From Pseudoalteromonas citrea (GTDB lineage: Bacteria > Pseudomonadota > Gammaproteobacteria > Enterobacterales > Alteromonadaceae), in the NCBI RefSeq assembly GCF_000238375.3, contig NZ_AHBZ03000012.1:372001-436000 (forward strand): a stretch of DNA of 64,000 bases, read 5' to 3'. The position numbers and the translations under genes are program-made. The notes under the pieces are model-generated. The model was not told where the DNA came from, ran no database searches, and saw only the letters and a program-made list of their open reading frames with translations. Shown piece after piece: positions 56,448-64,000 of this stretch (positions within the stretch are counted from its first letter, which is position 1; every line of letters starts with the position of its first letter).

Positions 56448-59400
56448 ATGGATATCACAATGAACTTAACACGCAGTTCGCTAAAAAATCCAGCGAGTGT
56501 AATAGTAATACTGGTACTGATCATGCTTTTTGGCACCATCAGTATTTTTAAACTCCCTTTACAGCTAACCCCTGAAATAGAACAACCTCAAATTACAATA
56601 TTTTCAGGCTGGCGACAGGCTGCTCCCGAAGAAGTCGAGTCTATGATCATCGAACCTATCGAGAATGCAGTAAAAAGTACTCCTGGAGCACTAGAAGTCA
56701 ACACAAACATCAGCAGAGGTATAGGCTTTATTACACTTACGTTTGCCGTTAATGCGAATATGCAGCAGGCAATGCTAGACGTGCTTACGAGCCTTAACCA
56801 AGCCCCTCCACTTCCTCTCGATGCGATTGACCCAGTTGTCACAGCTGGAGGTAATGGAGGCGCAGGCTCTGGTGGGCCAACTGCAGCAAGTTTAATGGTC
56901 GTGCCTTTGCGCTATGACTCAGAATCTCTCGACATGGCGCAATACCAAAAACAAATTGAAGATATTATTGAACCCAGTCTCGCTCGTATTCCTGGAGTTT
57001 CTCATGTAAATATGTCTGGCGAACGTCCTCGAGAGCTTAGAGTTACTTTTGATCCTTTCAAAGCCGCGTCCTTAGGCATTAGCCTGACAAATATTCAGCG
57101 TACTATTTCTAGTTCAAGTGACGTCTCTGGCGGTGTTTCAGACGTAGGTCGACGCCAATATACCGTTCGTTTTACTGGTAAATATGATGTGGAGTCGCTC
57201 AGCGAAATGCGCGTAGGATATTCAAATGATCGACCAATTTATTTAAAAGATATCGCCACCGTCGAAGATACTGTCACCGATAGGCGTGCAATGTCGTTGC
57301 GTAATGGTAAACCCTCTTATTATATTACTGTATCTCGAAATAATGATGCAAATACAGTCGCCGTCCTAGATGAAATAAATAACACTATAGATGAATTAAA
57401 TAATGGCGCGTTACTCGAGGCAGGGCTAGCACTTGAGTTAAGCTTCGACTCCTCGGTACATATTCGTAACGCCTTGCAATTAGTCAAAGGTAATTTAGGG
57501 CTCGGTGTTTTATTTGCATGTGGCATTATGTGGCTGTTTTTCAGAGGCTTGAAAACCACCTTAATTATTGCAGCAACCATTCCAGTATCATTGATGGTCG
57601 CTTTCTTTTCTCTCAATATTTTTGACCGTAGTTTAAATGTCATTTCACTAGCTGGTTTAGCGTTTGCAGTTGGTCTAGTGCTGGATGCAGCCATTATTGT
57701 TCAAGAAAATATTTCTCGATTACGAACGTTAGGTGAAAACCATAGTAAAGCAGCACTAAAAGGGGCAACACAAGTAGCAGGGGCATTGTTTGCTTCAACG
57801 GCAACCAGTGTTGCCATTTTCTTACCTATTATGTTCATGGCAGGTATTGAAGGGCAATTATTTTCAGACCTCGCGCTCACCTTATCCATCGCCGTGATCA
57901 GCTCATTAGTATGCGCGTTAACCATTATCCCAATTGCCAATAAATTTTGGCCAGAAAAAAAGCCAGCCGTTGACCCGTACAACGCTTATTGGTCAACGCT
58001 GACTGCATTTATAAAAAAGATTACAAATACCAGAATAAAACAATGTAGTTGGGTAGTCGGCTTACTCGGTGGATCACTAATAGCAACTTTTACCTTACTA
58101 CCCAAGACTGATTTTATGCCTCGCGCACCCACTGATGGCTTTTTCTATTCATTAAATATTCCCCCAGGTGCAAATCTCGGTTTTCTGGAGCAAGAAATAG
58201 GACAGAGAATTAAAGAACGCCTGAAGCCTTATTACGAAGGAACAAAGCTCCCAAAAGTAAAAGATTACAATTTTTACATTGCAGGCTCTAACGGCGGTGG
58301 ATTTATTTACTCAGATGACCCTAAACGCGTTGAAGAGCTTATGGAGGTTGCTCGAAATGAAATTTTTCAAGACCTACCTGATACTCACGTATTCCTATTT
58401 AGAGGGTCAATGATCCGAGTCTCCAATGGTGGAGACGGTCGAGCACTCAATATCGACTTAACAGGTCCCGACATGGATGAACTCATTAGTGGTGCGAAAG
58501 TCGTATTAGCAAAAGTAAAGAGCGAGCTGCCTAATGCAACCGCGCAACCTCAACCAAGTTTAGAAATGGCTGAACCTGAACTGCGCCTTCATCCTAATGA
58601 CAGGCGCATAACACAAGCTGGCTTAACTCGTGATGAAGTTGCACGTGCAGTGCAAGCATTTACGGGAGGGCTATTTATCAATGAATACTTCAATGGTAAT
58701 GAGCGCATGAATGTGATTTTGCGTTCTGAGCCTTGGTCATCTCCTGAGCAATTACAGGCATTTCCGCTTGTTACGCCAATGTCGGGAATTCAAACGTTAG
58801 GTGAATTAGTAACCGTTGAGCGCACGGTTGGCCCCAGTCAACTGCGCAGGGTTAATGGCAAGCGCACTGTATCAGTAGTAATTACCCCACCCGAAACGAT
58901 GAGCTTGCAAGAAGCACAAACGATACTCATGGCTGAAGTAATGCCCCATGTAAAAGCCTCCATGCCAGAAAACGTTAGCGTATTATTAGCTGGAAATGCA
59001 ACTAAGATGAACTCTGCAATTGAAGAAATGACACTGAATTTTATACTCGCATTATTCATTTTATTTTTACTAATGACTGCGCTCTTTAGGTCAGCTAAAG
59101 ATAGCATGTTGGTACTTTTGGTAATGCCGTTAGCGGTCGCGGGTGGTGTGATCGCCTTGTATTTACTTAACCTATTTACTTTCCAATCACTCGATTTACT
59201 GACCATGATTGGCTTTATCATTTTACTCGGATTAGTCGTAAATAACGCCATTCTTTTAGTTGACCAAACTCGCAGTGGTGAGCGCAACGGATTATTGCGT
59301 CAAGATGCGGTAGAACAAGCGATTCGATTAAGAGCTAGGCCAGTCTATCTAAGTACGCTAACCAGCTTATTCGGTATGTTACCACTTATGCTTGTGCCGG

Positions 59401-59582
59401 GTGTTGGCTCAGAAATATATCGTGGATTGGCAACTGTGATCGTCGGCGGTATGGCGATTAGTGCTTTGTTTACTCTCATATTAATGCCTAGTTTATTACT
59501 GCTAGGTCGTTCAAAACACCCAAGTGTACCACGCCAAGTTGCACAAAAAGCCCAAGTTATTGACTTGGTTGCGAATAAATAA
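56448..59582 (+). CDS. RND efflux transporter, AcrB/HAE1-like
   Basis: Inner-membrane proton-driven efflux pump, 1044 residues, twelve predicted membrane helices with two large periplasmic loops. The AcrB pair Asp407-Asp408 (from memory) corresponds here to Asp413-Ala414 (GLVLDAAIIVQEN), and AcrB Lys940 to Asn932 (GLVVNNAILLVD). The proton relay is therefore changed at two of three key charges, although Asn in the second place is common in some RND branches. The start could also be the ATG at 56460. The membrane-fusion partner follows; no outer-membrane channel gene is nearby, so TolC encoded elsewhere is likely. Confidence 0.9.
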   Translation: MDITMNLTRSSLKNPASVIVILVLIMLFGTISIFKLPLQLTPEIEQPQITIFSGWRQAAPEEVESMIIEPIENAVKSTPGALEVNTNISRGIGFITLTFAVNANMQQAMLDVLTSLNQAPPLPLDAIDPVVTAGGNGGAGSGGPTAASLMVVPLRYDSESLDMAQYQKQIEDIIEPSLARIPGVSHVNMSGERPRELRVTFDPFKAASLGISLTNIQRTISSSSDVSGGVSDVGRRQYTVRFTGKYDVESLSEMRVGYSNDRPIYLKDIATVEDTVTDRRAMSLRNGKPSYYITVSRNNDANTVAVLDEINNTIDELNNGALLEAGLALELSFDSSVHIRNALQLVKGNLGLGVLFACGIMWLFFRGLKTTLIIAATIPVSLMVAFFSLNIFDRSLNVISLAGLAFAVGLVLDAAIIVQENISRLRTLGENHSKAALKGATQVAGALFASTATSVAIFLPIMFMAGIEGQLFSDLALTLSIAVISSLVCALTIIPIANKFWPEKKPAVDPYNAYWSTLTAFIKKITNTRIKQCSWVVGLLGGSLIATFTLLPKTDFMPRAPTDGFFYSLNIPPGANLGFLEQEIGQRIKERLKPYYEGTKLPKVKDYNFYIAGSNGGGFIYSDDPKRVEELMEVARNEIFQDLPDTHVFLFRGSMIRVSNGGDGRALNIDLTGPDMDELISGAKVVLAKVKSELPNATAQPQPSLEMAEPELRLHPNDRRITQAGLTRDEVARAVQAFTGGLFINEYFNGNERMNVILRSEPWSSPEQLQAFPLVTPMSGIQTLGELVTVERTVGPSQLRRVNGKRTVSVVITPPETMSLQEAQTILMAEVMPHVKASMPENVSVLLAGNATKMNSAIEEMTLNFILALFILFLLMTALFRSAKDSMLVLLVMPLAVAGGVIALYLLNLFTFQSLDLLTMIGFIILLGLVVNNAILLVDQTRSGERNGLLRQDAVEQAIRLRARPVYLSTLTSLFGMLPLMLVPGVGSEIYRGLATVIVGGMAISALFTLILMPSLLLLGRSKHPSVPRQVAQKAQVIDLVANK

Positions 59583-59593
59583 AGAGGCGCATA

Positions 59594-60706
59594 ATGCATC
59601 ACACTAAATATTTTCATTTATTTCAAATAACTCGCCTCGCTAAAGCAGCTTTATTAACGAGCAGCTTGCTTTGCGCAGCCGTAAATGCAGCGGCACCTGT
59701 CGCTGTAGAACGTATCACTGAAGCCAATTTAGCGAGCCAATTTACGGTACACGGGACTCTCTATGGCAAGCAAGATGTCAGATTAACAGCTGGAGTAAGC
59801 GGCCTACTAACGTATGTCGCCGAACCGGGCAGCTTAGTGCATAAAGGGGATGTATTGGCGAAAATAGACACCCTGCCTTTAGAGTTTCAACTCGCTACCC
59901 AACGAGAAATGCTCACGAGAGCAAAAATTAACTTACGTTTTCAAAAGCAAGAATTAAGTCGCTTAAAAAAACTCGCTCAGTCTAGTAGTGCCGCGGCAAG
60001 TCAAGTTGACCAAATCCAGAATAAACACGACTTAGCACAATCAGATATCGCACTTGCAGAAATCGCCCTGCAGAGAATAGCCGACCAAATTAACAGAGCC
60101 ACCTTAACAGCACCGTTTTCAGGTGTTGTCAGTGAGCGTTTTATACAGTCTGGTGCAGATGTCAATCGTGCGGATAAGCTCATTAAGTTAATCGACATCA
60201 AAAATTTAGAGGCTCGGATCTACATTCCCATAAAATATTTGAACTACATACAGCAAGGGCAATCTCTTCCCATTACAACCACTGACAGCACACCAAGTCA
60301 GCCTACCAATTATGCAAAAATCACTGCAATTATTCCTGCCACAGATCCACGTTCTCAGTCATTTGAGATACGCGCAACCCTTGAAAAAGACACCAACTCA
60401 CTCTGGGCTGTAGGGCAATTAGTTAATATCTCCGTACCTTTAAAAACAAATAATACGTCTTGGCTAGTCAATCGAGATGCATTGATTTTACGTAAAGACG
60501 GCGTACATATTGTAAAGATAGACAACCAAAACACAGCTCAGAAGGTCCCTGTTCAAGTAGGTAAAGGTAAGGGTAAGTTAGTGGCAATTACCCCACTCAG
60601 CGCAGGTTCATTATCAGTTAACGATACTGTTGTTGTTTTAGGTGCTGAGCGACTGCAAACAGGTCAAAAAGTAGAAGTGCAACAACGAGCGAAAAACAGC
60701 AGCTAA
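59594..60706 (+). CDS. RND periplasmic adaptor (membrane fusion protein)
   Basis: Links the RND pump to an outer-membrane channel. It has 370 residues: an uncleaved-anchor or signal region (about 1-34, ending NAAA), a biotinyl-lipoyl half (VHGTLYGKQDVRLTAGVSG, then GSLVHKGDVLAKID), a short alpha-hairpin (about 95-160), and TLTAPFSGVVSERFIQSGADV. There is no good lipobox. It lies 11 bp after the pump; in most acr/mex operons the adaptor comes first, so the order is reversed. A terminator follows. Confidence 0.9.
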   Translation: MHHTKYFHLFQITRLAKAALLTSSLLCAAVNAAAPVAVERITEANLASQFTVHGTLYGKQDVRLTAGVSGLLTYVAEPGSLVHKGDVLAKIDTLPLEFQLATQREMLTRAKINLRFQKQELSRLKKLAQSSSAAASQVDQIQNKHDLAQSDIALAEIALQRIADQINRATLTAPFSGVVSERFIQSGADVNRADKLIKLIDIKNLEARIYIPIKYLNYIQQGQSLPITTTDSTPSQPTNYAKITAIIPATDPRSQSFEIRATLEKDTNSLWAVGQLVNISVPLKTNNTSWLVNRDALILRKDGVHIVKIDNQNTAQKVPVQVGKGKGKLVAITPLSAGSLSVNDTVVVLGAERLQTGQKVEVQQRAKNSS

Positions 60707-60734
60707 GTACTTATTAAGTAAAGTTACTAGCCCA

Positions 60735-60773
60735 ATGAGTAAGTGCTTCCCACCAGCCTTACTCATTTTTATT
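60735..60773 (+). terminator. Terminator of the RND operon
   Basis: AATGAGTAAG (60735-60744) and CTTACTCATT (60759-60768) form a 10-bp stem with a 14-nt loop, followed by TTTTATT. Confidence 0.7.
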
Positions 60774-60878
60774 ATAAATTAAAACTATTATAATCATATA
60801 ATTAAAAACAATTAACCGTCCCCATATTGTTATTTAATCGTTTTTAATTAGCTCTTTTTTAACCAGCACATTAAAAAT

Positions 60879-60909
60879 AAAAGCCCGAAAAAATAAAATA
60901 AAGGCTTTT
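60879..60909 (+). promoter_or_regulatory. Hairpin covering the ribosome-binding site of the GH16 gene
   Basis: AAAAGCC (60879-60885) can pair with GGCTTTT (60903-60909), just before the ATG at 60911. The only Shine-Dalgarno-like bases, AAGG at 60901-60904, lie partly in the 3' arm, so folding would hide them. The loop is A-rich. The rest of the 60707-60910 gap is AT-rich apart from the RND terminator. Confidence 0.35.
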
Positions 60910-60910
60910 A

Positions 60911-61846
60911 ATGATGTATAAAACATTTTCTATCACCAGTATGTGCTTGCTTGGAGCACTGCACCTATGTGCAACAGCGGCGCAGCCATCGCCTGCAGAG
61001 CAACCTTCACGTCAATTTATGTTTGATGACTTTAACTACCAGAGCTTTAATCAAGCGCAAGAAAATGGCTGGATGGCACGTACAGAGACCGGGCACCCTG
61101 GTATCAAAGGAGCTAGCTGGTGGAAAGAAGGCGTGACGTTTCATCCGGATGAGTTAGATCATACTAACTTTGTAATGCGACTAACATCAAAAACAGATGG
61201 TACTGCGGTAAACACCCGGCAAACACAAGTGTGCCATAAACGAAAATACCGTGAAGGAACTTATGCAGCACGCGTGTATTTTAATGACAAGCCTCAATAC
61301 GGCCCTGATGGTGACGGGATAGTAGAAACATTCTATGCCATTAGCCCTCTAAAAGCCCCAATGGATAAAAACTATAGTGAGATGGACTTTGAATACCTCG
61401 CGAATGGCGGCTGGGGAGAAGGCAATCACGCTTTGTTCGCGACATCTTGGGAAACATTCCAACTCAAACCATGGACTAAAGTTAACCAATACGACGCTAC
61501 ACGCAATAGCTTACAAGGCTGGAATTTATTAGTACTGCACGCTAAAGGCGACACGCTCAGCTACTATATTAATGGCGAGCTATTCGCTCAACATGGACCT
61601 GAAGTGTTTCCCGAGGTGCCTATGTCTATCAATTTCAATTTATGGTTTATTCAAGAGCAATTAGTAAGCAACCCAGCGATGCGCCAATATTATCAAGATG
61701 TTGATTGGGTATACTTTTCTCAAAATGCGCAACTCACAGGCCAGCAAGTTATGGAGCAAGTCACGCACTTACGTACAAATAACGTCACGCATCACGATAC
61801 AGTGCCCGACTGGTCACCTAAACAAGACGACTACTGCAGTTTATAA
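60911..61846 (+). CDS. Secreted glycoside hydrolase family 16-like protein
   Basis: Predicted extracellular or periplasmic polysaccharide hydrolase or transglycosylase, 311 residues. A signal peptide (about 1-23) is followed by a jelly-roll domain (about 35-250). The catalytic motif E157-M-D159-F-E161 fits ExDxE, the regular-strand GH16 type seen in lichenases and xyloglucan transglycosylases, and not the ExDxxE type of agarases and laminarinases. It keeps nucleophile, assisting Asp and acid/base. The substrate is unknown. The convergent regulator gene ends 8 bp away. Confidence 0.85.
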   Translation: MMYKTFSITSMCLLGALHLCATAAQPSPAEQPSRQFMFDDFNYQSFNQAQENGWMARTETGHPGIKGASWWKEGVTFHPDELDHTNFVMRLTSKTDGTAVNTRQTQVCHKRKYREGTYAARVYFNDKPQYGPDGDGIVETFYAISPLKAPMDKNYSEMDFEYLANGGWGEGNHALFATSWETFQLKPWTKVNQYDATRNSLQGWNLLVLHAKGDTLSYYINGELFAQHGPEVFPEVPMSINFNLWFIQEQLVSNPAMRQYYQDVDWVYFSQNAQLTGQQVMEQVTHLRTNNVTHHDTVPDWSPKQDDYCSL

Positions 61847-61854
61847 CGATTAAG

Positions 61855-63456
61855 TTAATTTACACTATACACCGAAGTGTGGTTGAACCACGCTTCAACC
61901 CTACTTATCAGAAGTTGATTGTCATTATGCTGCGCAACCTTTTTAGCTTGCAAAGCATACTGCTTTGCTTTGCCTTCATTCAATTGGCTACGAGCAATAT
62001 CGGCTTTGGCTAAATACACCCACACTAAGTTAGCTTGCGCATTACTGCGCTCTGCAATAGTCAGTGCTTGGTTTAGGTAACGTGTACTTTCTGTAAGCTC
62101 TAACTGCTCCGCTGCCACTTTTGCCAACTCAATCAACGCGGCTGTTTGCCCGTAGGTGCTATTAAACTCTTGATGATAGCTCAAAGCCAAGGTCAATAAC
62201 CGTATGGCTTGTACATACTGACCTTGCAACCTTTTTATTTTCCCCAGTTCCTCGTAAGAATACGCAATAAATAACTTATCCTGTTGCTGTTCAGCCAGCT
62301 GTTTAGCAAGGGCTATATGCTCAGAAGCCTGATGTAATTCACGCTCTCTATCATTGGTGTGTGGCCAGTTAATTTTTAAATAGCCAATCATGAGATGCGC
62401 TCTGATCAACTCGCGGTTTTGCTGCTTACCCGCAAGCTCTATATTTTTTTCAAGTAATACAATTGCCTCATCCTGACGATCCATATTGGCATAACTGGCA
62501 GCAAGGTAACGCCGTGCCGCTAATAACTCATGATTACTTTGTAAGGCACTTGCAAAAAGTGGGGTTGCTTGTTCAAATTTATTTTTCAAATACAGCTCAA
62601 CACCGCGTGCAAAGGCTTCATTACTGAACACATTCTCATGAAACTGGAAGTTAGTTGGTTGATAAGAACCAAATCGATTTGCCACTATTTCGACCAGTTC
62701 ATCAAAAGCAAAGTTAACTGTTTCAGCATTAATAACTCCCCGTTCAACACTATGTCCCGCATGAATAAAGTAATGGAGTTGATAGTCGAGTGGGAACCCC
62801 GTTAAACGAGTTTTAACCAATAAATCAGCTTCTAATTTCGCTATTAATGGGTAGATATTACTCTGTGAAAAAGCATACCGCTTATCAATATCTAACCTTT
62901 CCAAAGCATAGAGCACATGTCCACTGCCAATCACATCCAGTTCACTGGTCTGTGCGAGCCTTTGGTTTAAATATTCGAGCCCCTGCACCGATACCCAGTT
63001 ATGTTCTTTATCTTGCATCGCATTGTCTACTGGCAAAAATGCGATAGTCAATTTTTGGGGATTGAATATATGGGTAACGATGAGGCCTAAGAAGGCAATA
63101 ATGGTAATAACACCAAGCTGGAAAAGTGGCTTTTTATAAACAGCTCTAGAAGTTGAATCGCTATACAAGGTGAGCTCTGCCACCCATTGATAGCCATTGC
63201 GTGGAAACGTCTTTATGACATCACTGCCAAATATATCCCGGAGCTCTTTAACTGACTGTGCTAATACCTGCTCCTGTACAATCACATCATGCCAAATATC
63301 TTCAAGCAGCTCTTGCTTGGTCACGATACGATCCCGTAAGCAAATCAGCTTAACTAATACTTGCAACGTTTTACTACGAATGACAATACGCTCAGAACTG
63401 GTTAAAACCACTCCTGTTTTTAAATCAACGGATAAGCCATTAATACGGTGTCGCAT
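61855..63456 (-). CDS. Membrane-bound winged-helix regulator with TPR-like repeats (ToxR/CadC type)
   Basis: One-component membrane regulator of 533 residues from the ATG at 63456 (MRHRINGLSVDL). An OmpR-type winged helix (about 1-95, with VTKQELLEDIW and IKTFPRNGYQW) precedes a single membrane helix (about 110-128, VITIIAFLGLIVTHIF). The periplasmic part has an alpha/beta section, then helical TPR-like repeats (about 290-520). The frame is open to 63549 but those 31 residues do not belong to the domain. Target genes are unknown; the convergent GH16 gene is a possible target only by proximity. Confidence 0.85.
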   Translation of the reverse strand: MRHRINGLSVDLKTGVVLTSSERIVIRSKTLQVLVKLICLRDRIVTKQELLEDIWHDVIVQEQVLAQSVKELRDIFGSDVIKTFPRNGYQWVAELTLYSDSTSRAVYKKPLFQLGVITIIAFLGLIVTHIFNPQKLTIAFLPVDNAMQDKEHNWVSVQGLEYLNQRLAQTSELDVIGSGHVLYALERLDIDKRYAFSQSNIYPLIAKLEADLLVKTRLTGFPLDYQLHYFIHAGHSVERGVINAETVNFAFDELVEIVANRFGSYQPTNFQFHENVFSNEAFARGVELYLKNKFEQATPLFASALQSNHELLAARRYLAASYANMDRQDEAIVLLEKNIELAGKQQNRELIRAHLMIGYLKINWPHTNDRERELHQASEHIALAKQLAEQQQDKLFIAYSYEELGKIKRLQGQYVQAIRLLTLALSYHQEFNSTYGQTAALIELAKVAAEQLELTESTRYLNQALTIAERSNAQANLVWVYLAKADIARSQLNEGKAKQYALQAKKVAQHNDNQLLISRVEAWFNHTSVYSVN

Positions 63457-63552
63457 GCAAAAATATTCAAGAATTATAATAAGATGAGTATTACAAAAAA
63501 GGGAGGAAACAGGAACTAATTTTACACGTTCACTATAAACTAACAGCATCAG

Positions 63553-63583
63553 CCAAATAGAGTGTGCGGTACACTCTATTTGG
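63553..63583. repeat. 13-bp perfect inverted repeat between ydbL and the regulator
   Basis: CCAAATAGAGTGT (63553-63565) and ACACTCTATTTGG (63571-63583) pair fully around loop GCGGT. It is 20 bp past the ydbL stop on the minus strand. No U-tract follows on that strand, so it may be a rho-independent-like stop without a tail, a message stabiliser or an operator for the regulator gene. Confidence 0.5.
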
Positions 63584-63602
63584 TATATAAAATAAAATCG
63601 GC

Positions 63603-63923
63603 TTATTTCTTAACCCACTTCCCTTTTACCTTGATGAAATGTCCTGACGCTGTTTTTTCTACCGCCTTTTTCCCAGCAAGCGTTTCAACTTGCGATAAGC
63701 TTAGGTTATTTTTTTTTGCTAATTGCTGATACTTACTTTTCCTTTTCGCATTCACAGACTTAATCAAAGCGTGTGCCTGTGCATTCTGGCTAACCAAAGC
63801 CAAGTACCCGCTCGATGTTTCACCAATAAGGCCCTGAGATTTTGCACTATTTAAAGTCAGCGCAAACGCGGAAAAGGTCATTCCTAACGCAATCAATGCA
63901 AATACAAAACTATTAGTTTTCAT
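63603..63923 (-). CDS. ydbL: YdbL family periplasmic protein (DUF1318)
   Basis: Periplasmic protein of 106 residues with a signal peptide (about 1-21, ending AFA). The family pattern is clear: LNSAKSQGLIGETSSGYLALV, INAKR-like VNAKRKSKYQQLAKKN, and a final GHFIKVKGKWVKK. It partners with YdbH and YnbE, which with TamB-like proteins act in phospholipid transport to the outer membrane in E. coli. AAGGAGATC precedes the ATG. It follows the ynbE stop by 11 bp. Confidence 0.9.
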   Translation of the reverse strand: MKTNSFVFALIALGMTFSAFALTLNSAKSQGLIGETSSGYLALVSQNAQAHALIKSVNAKRKSKYQQLAKKNNLSLSQVETLAGKKAVEKTASGHFIKVKGKWVKK

Positions 63924-63934
63924 TATGATCTCCT

Positions 63935-64000
63935 TTAAAATAATTCGCTGTCATCGCTAAATAAGTCATCTAACTCTTTATCAACTTTCACACGTATTTC
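63935..64000 (-). CDS. ynbE: YnbE family lipoprotein, partial (C-terminal 21 residues)
   Basis: The minus strand from the window edge reads EIRVKVDKELDDLFSDDSEL plus a final Phe and then TAA. This matches the end of E. coli YnbE (IIIKADKDVEELLETRSDLF, from memory) in spacing and charge. The lipoprotein signal is outside the window. Its position directly before ydbL fits the ydbH-ynbE-ydbL operon. Confidence 0.85.
   Translation of the reverse strand, partial: EIRVKVDKELDDLFSDDSELF

Noticed and set aside
1-64000. Mobile elements, CRISPR, tRNA or rRNA genes
   Set aside because: I looked for direct-repeat arrays, transposase and integrase motifs and cloverleaf-type sequences and saw none. A short tRNA-like sequence cannot be fully excluded without a covariance search.

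Overview
This is a 64 kb chromosomal segment of an AT-rich gammaproteobacterium. It is most likely an Alteromonadales species close to Pseudoalteromonas. That is an inference from the gene order (rpsB-tsf-pyrH-frr-uppS-cdsA-dxr-rseP-bamA-skp-lpxD-fabZ-lpxA-lpxB-rnhB-dnaE, with map-glnD-dapD divergent), the large tandem TonB-dependent receptors, the phhA/phhB pair, and the protein sequences. No marker gene such as 16S rRNA is present to confirm it. I saw no rRNA, tRNA, CRISPR array, insertion sequence or prophage.

Region 1 (1-17.2 kb, all minus strand) is the essential translation/envelope/replication block. It encodes ribosomal protein S2 and EF-Ts, UMP kinase, ribosome recycling factor, isoprenoid and phospholipid precursor enzymes, the site-2 protease RseP, outer-membrane assembly (BamA, Skp), lipid A synthesis (LpxD, FabZ, LpxA, LpxB), RNase HII and the first 875 residues of DnaE. 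It is usually treated as one long cluster, but terminator-like hairpins with U-tracts follow tsf, frr and lpxA. The DNA therefore suggests about four transcription segments: rpsB-tsf, pyrH-frr, uppS to lpxA, and lpxB-rnhB-dnaE.

Region 2 (17.4-24.7 kb) has map, glnD and dapD on the plus strand, converging on phhB-phhA and a methionine gamma-lyase on the minus strand. A strong bidirectional terminator separates the two sides.

Region 3 (24.8-35.2 kb) is an envelope-stress and peptide-import module. The minus-strand operon pspA-pspB-pspC-ycjX-ycjF has a sigma-54-like promoter. Divergent pspF is followed within 3 bp by sapABCDF, an ABC peptide importer whose SapA is predicted to be a lipoprotein.

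Region 4 (35.3-48.2 kb) holds a 1058-residue periplasmic beta-propeller/amidohydrolase, MtfA, an HrpB-like DEAH helicase, and two adjacent paralogous TonB-dependent receptors, each ending in a similar terminator.

Region 5 (48.4-54.8 kb) is a DNA repair/replication group. polB and dinG are divergent and share one LexA-like box; dinG is followed by a TauE/SafE-type permease, priC, a ComFB-like gene and a 55-codon rsmS gene.

Region 6 (54.9-64 kb) is accessory. It has a secreted Nep1-like (NLP) protein with an intact GHRHDWE motif, a convergent unknown gene made of two copies of one module, an RND efflux pair with altered proton-relay positions, a secreted GH16 glycosidase facing a membrane-bound ToxR/CadC-like regulator with TPR-like repeats, then ydbL and the end of ynbE.

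I found no clearly new multi-gene system. The best leads are the two-module unknown protein beside the NLP gene, the shared SOS box at polB/dinG, the terminator punctuation of the lpx block, the altered RND pump, and the receptor duplication.
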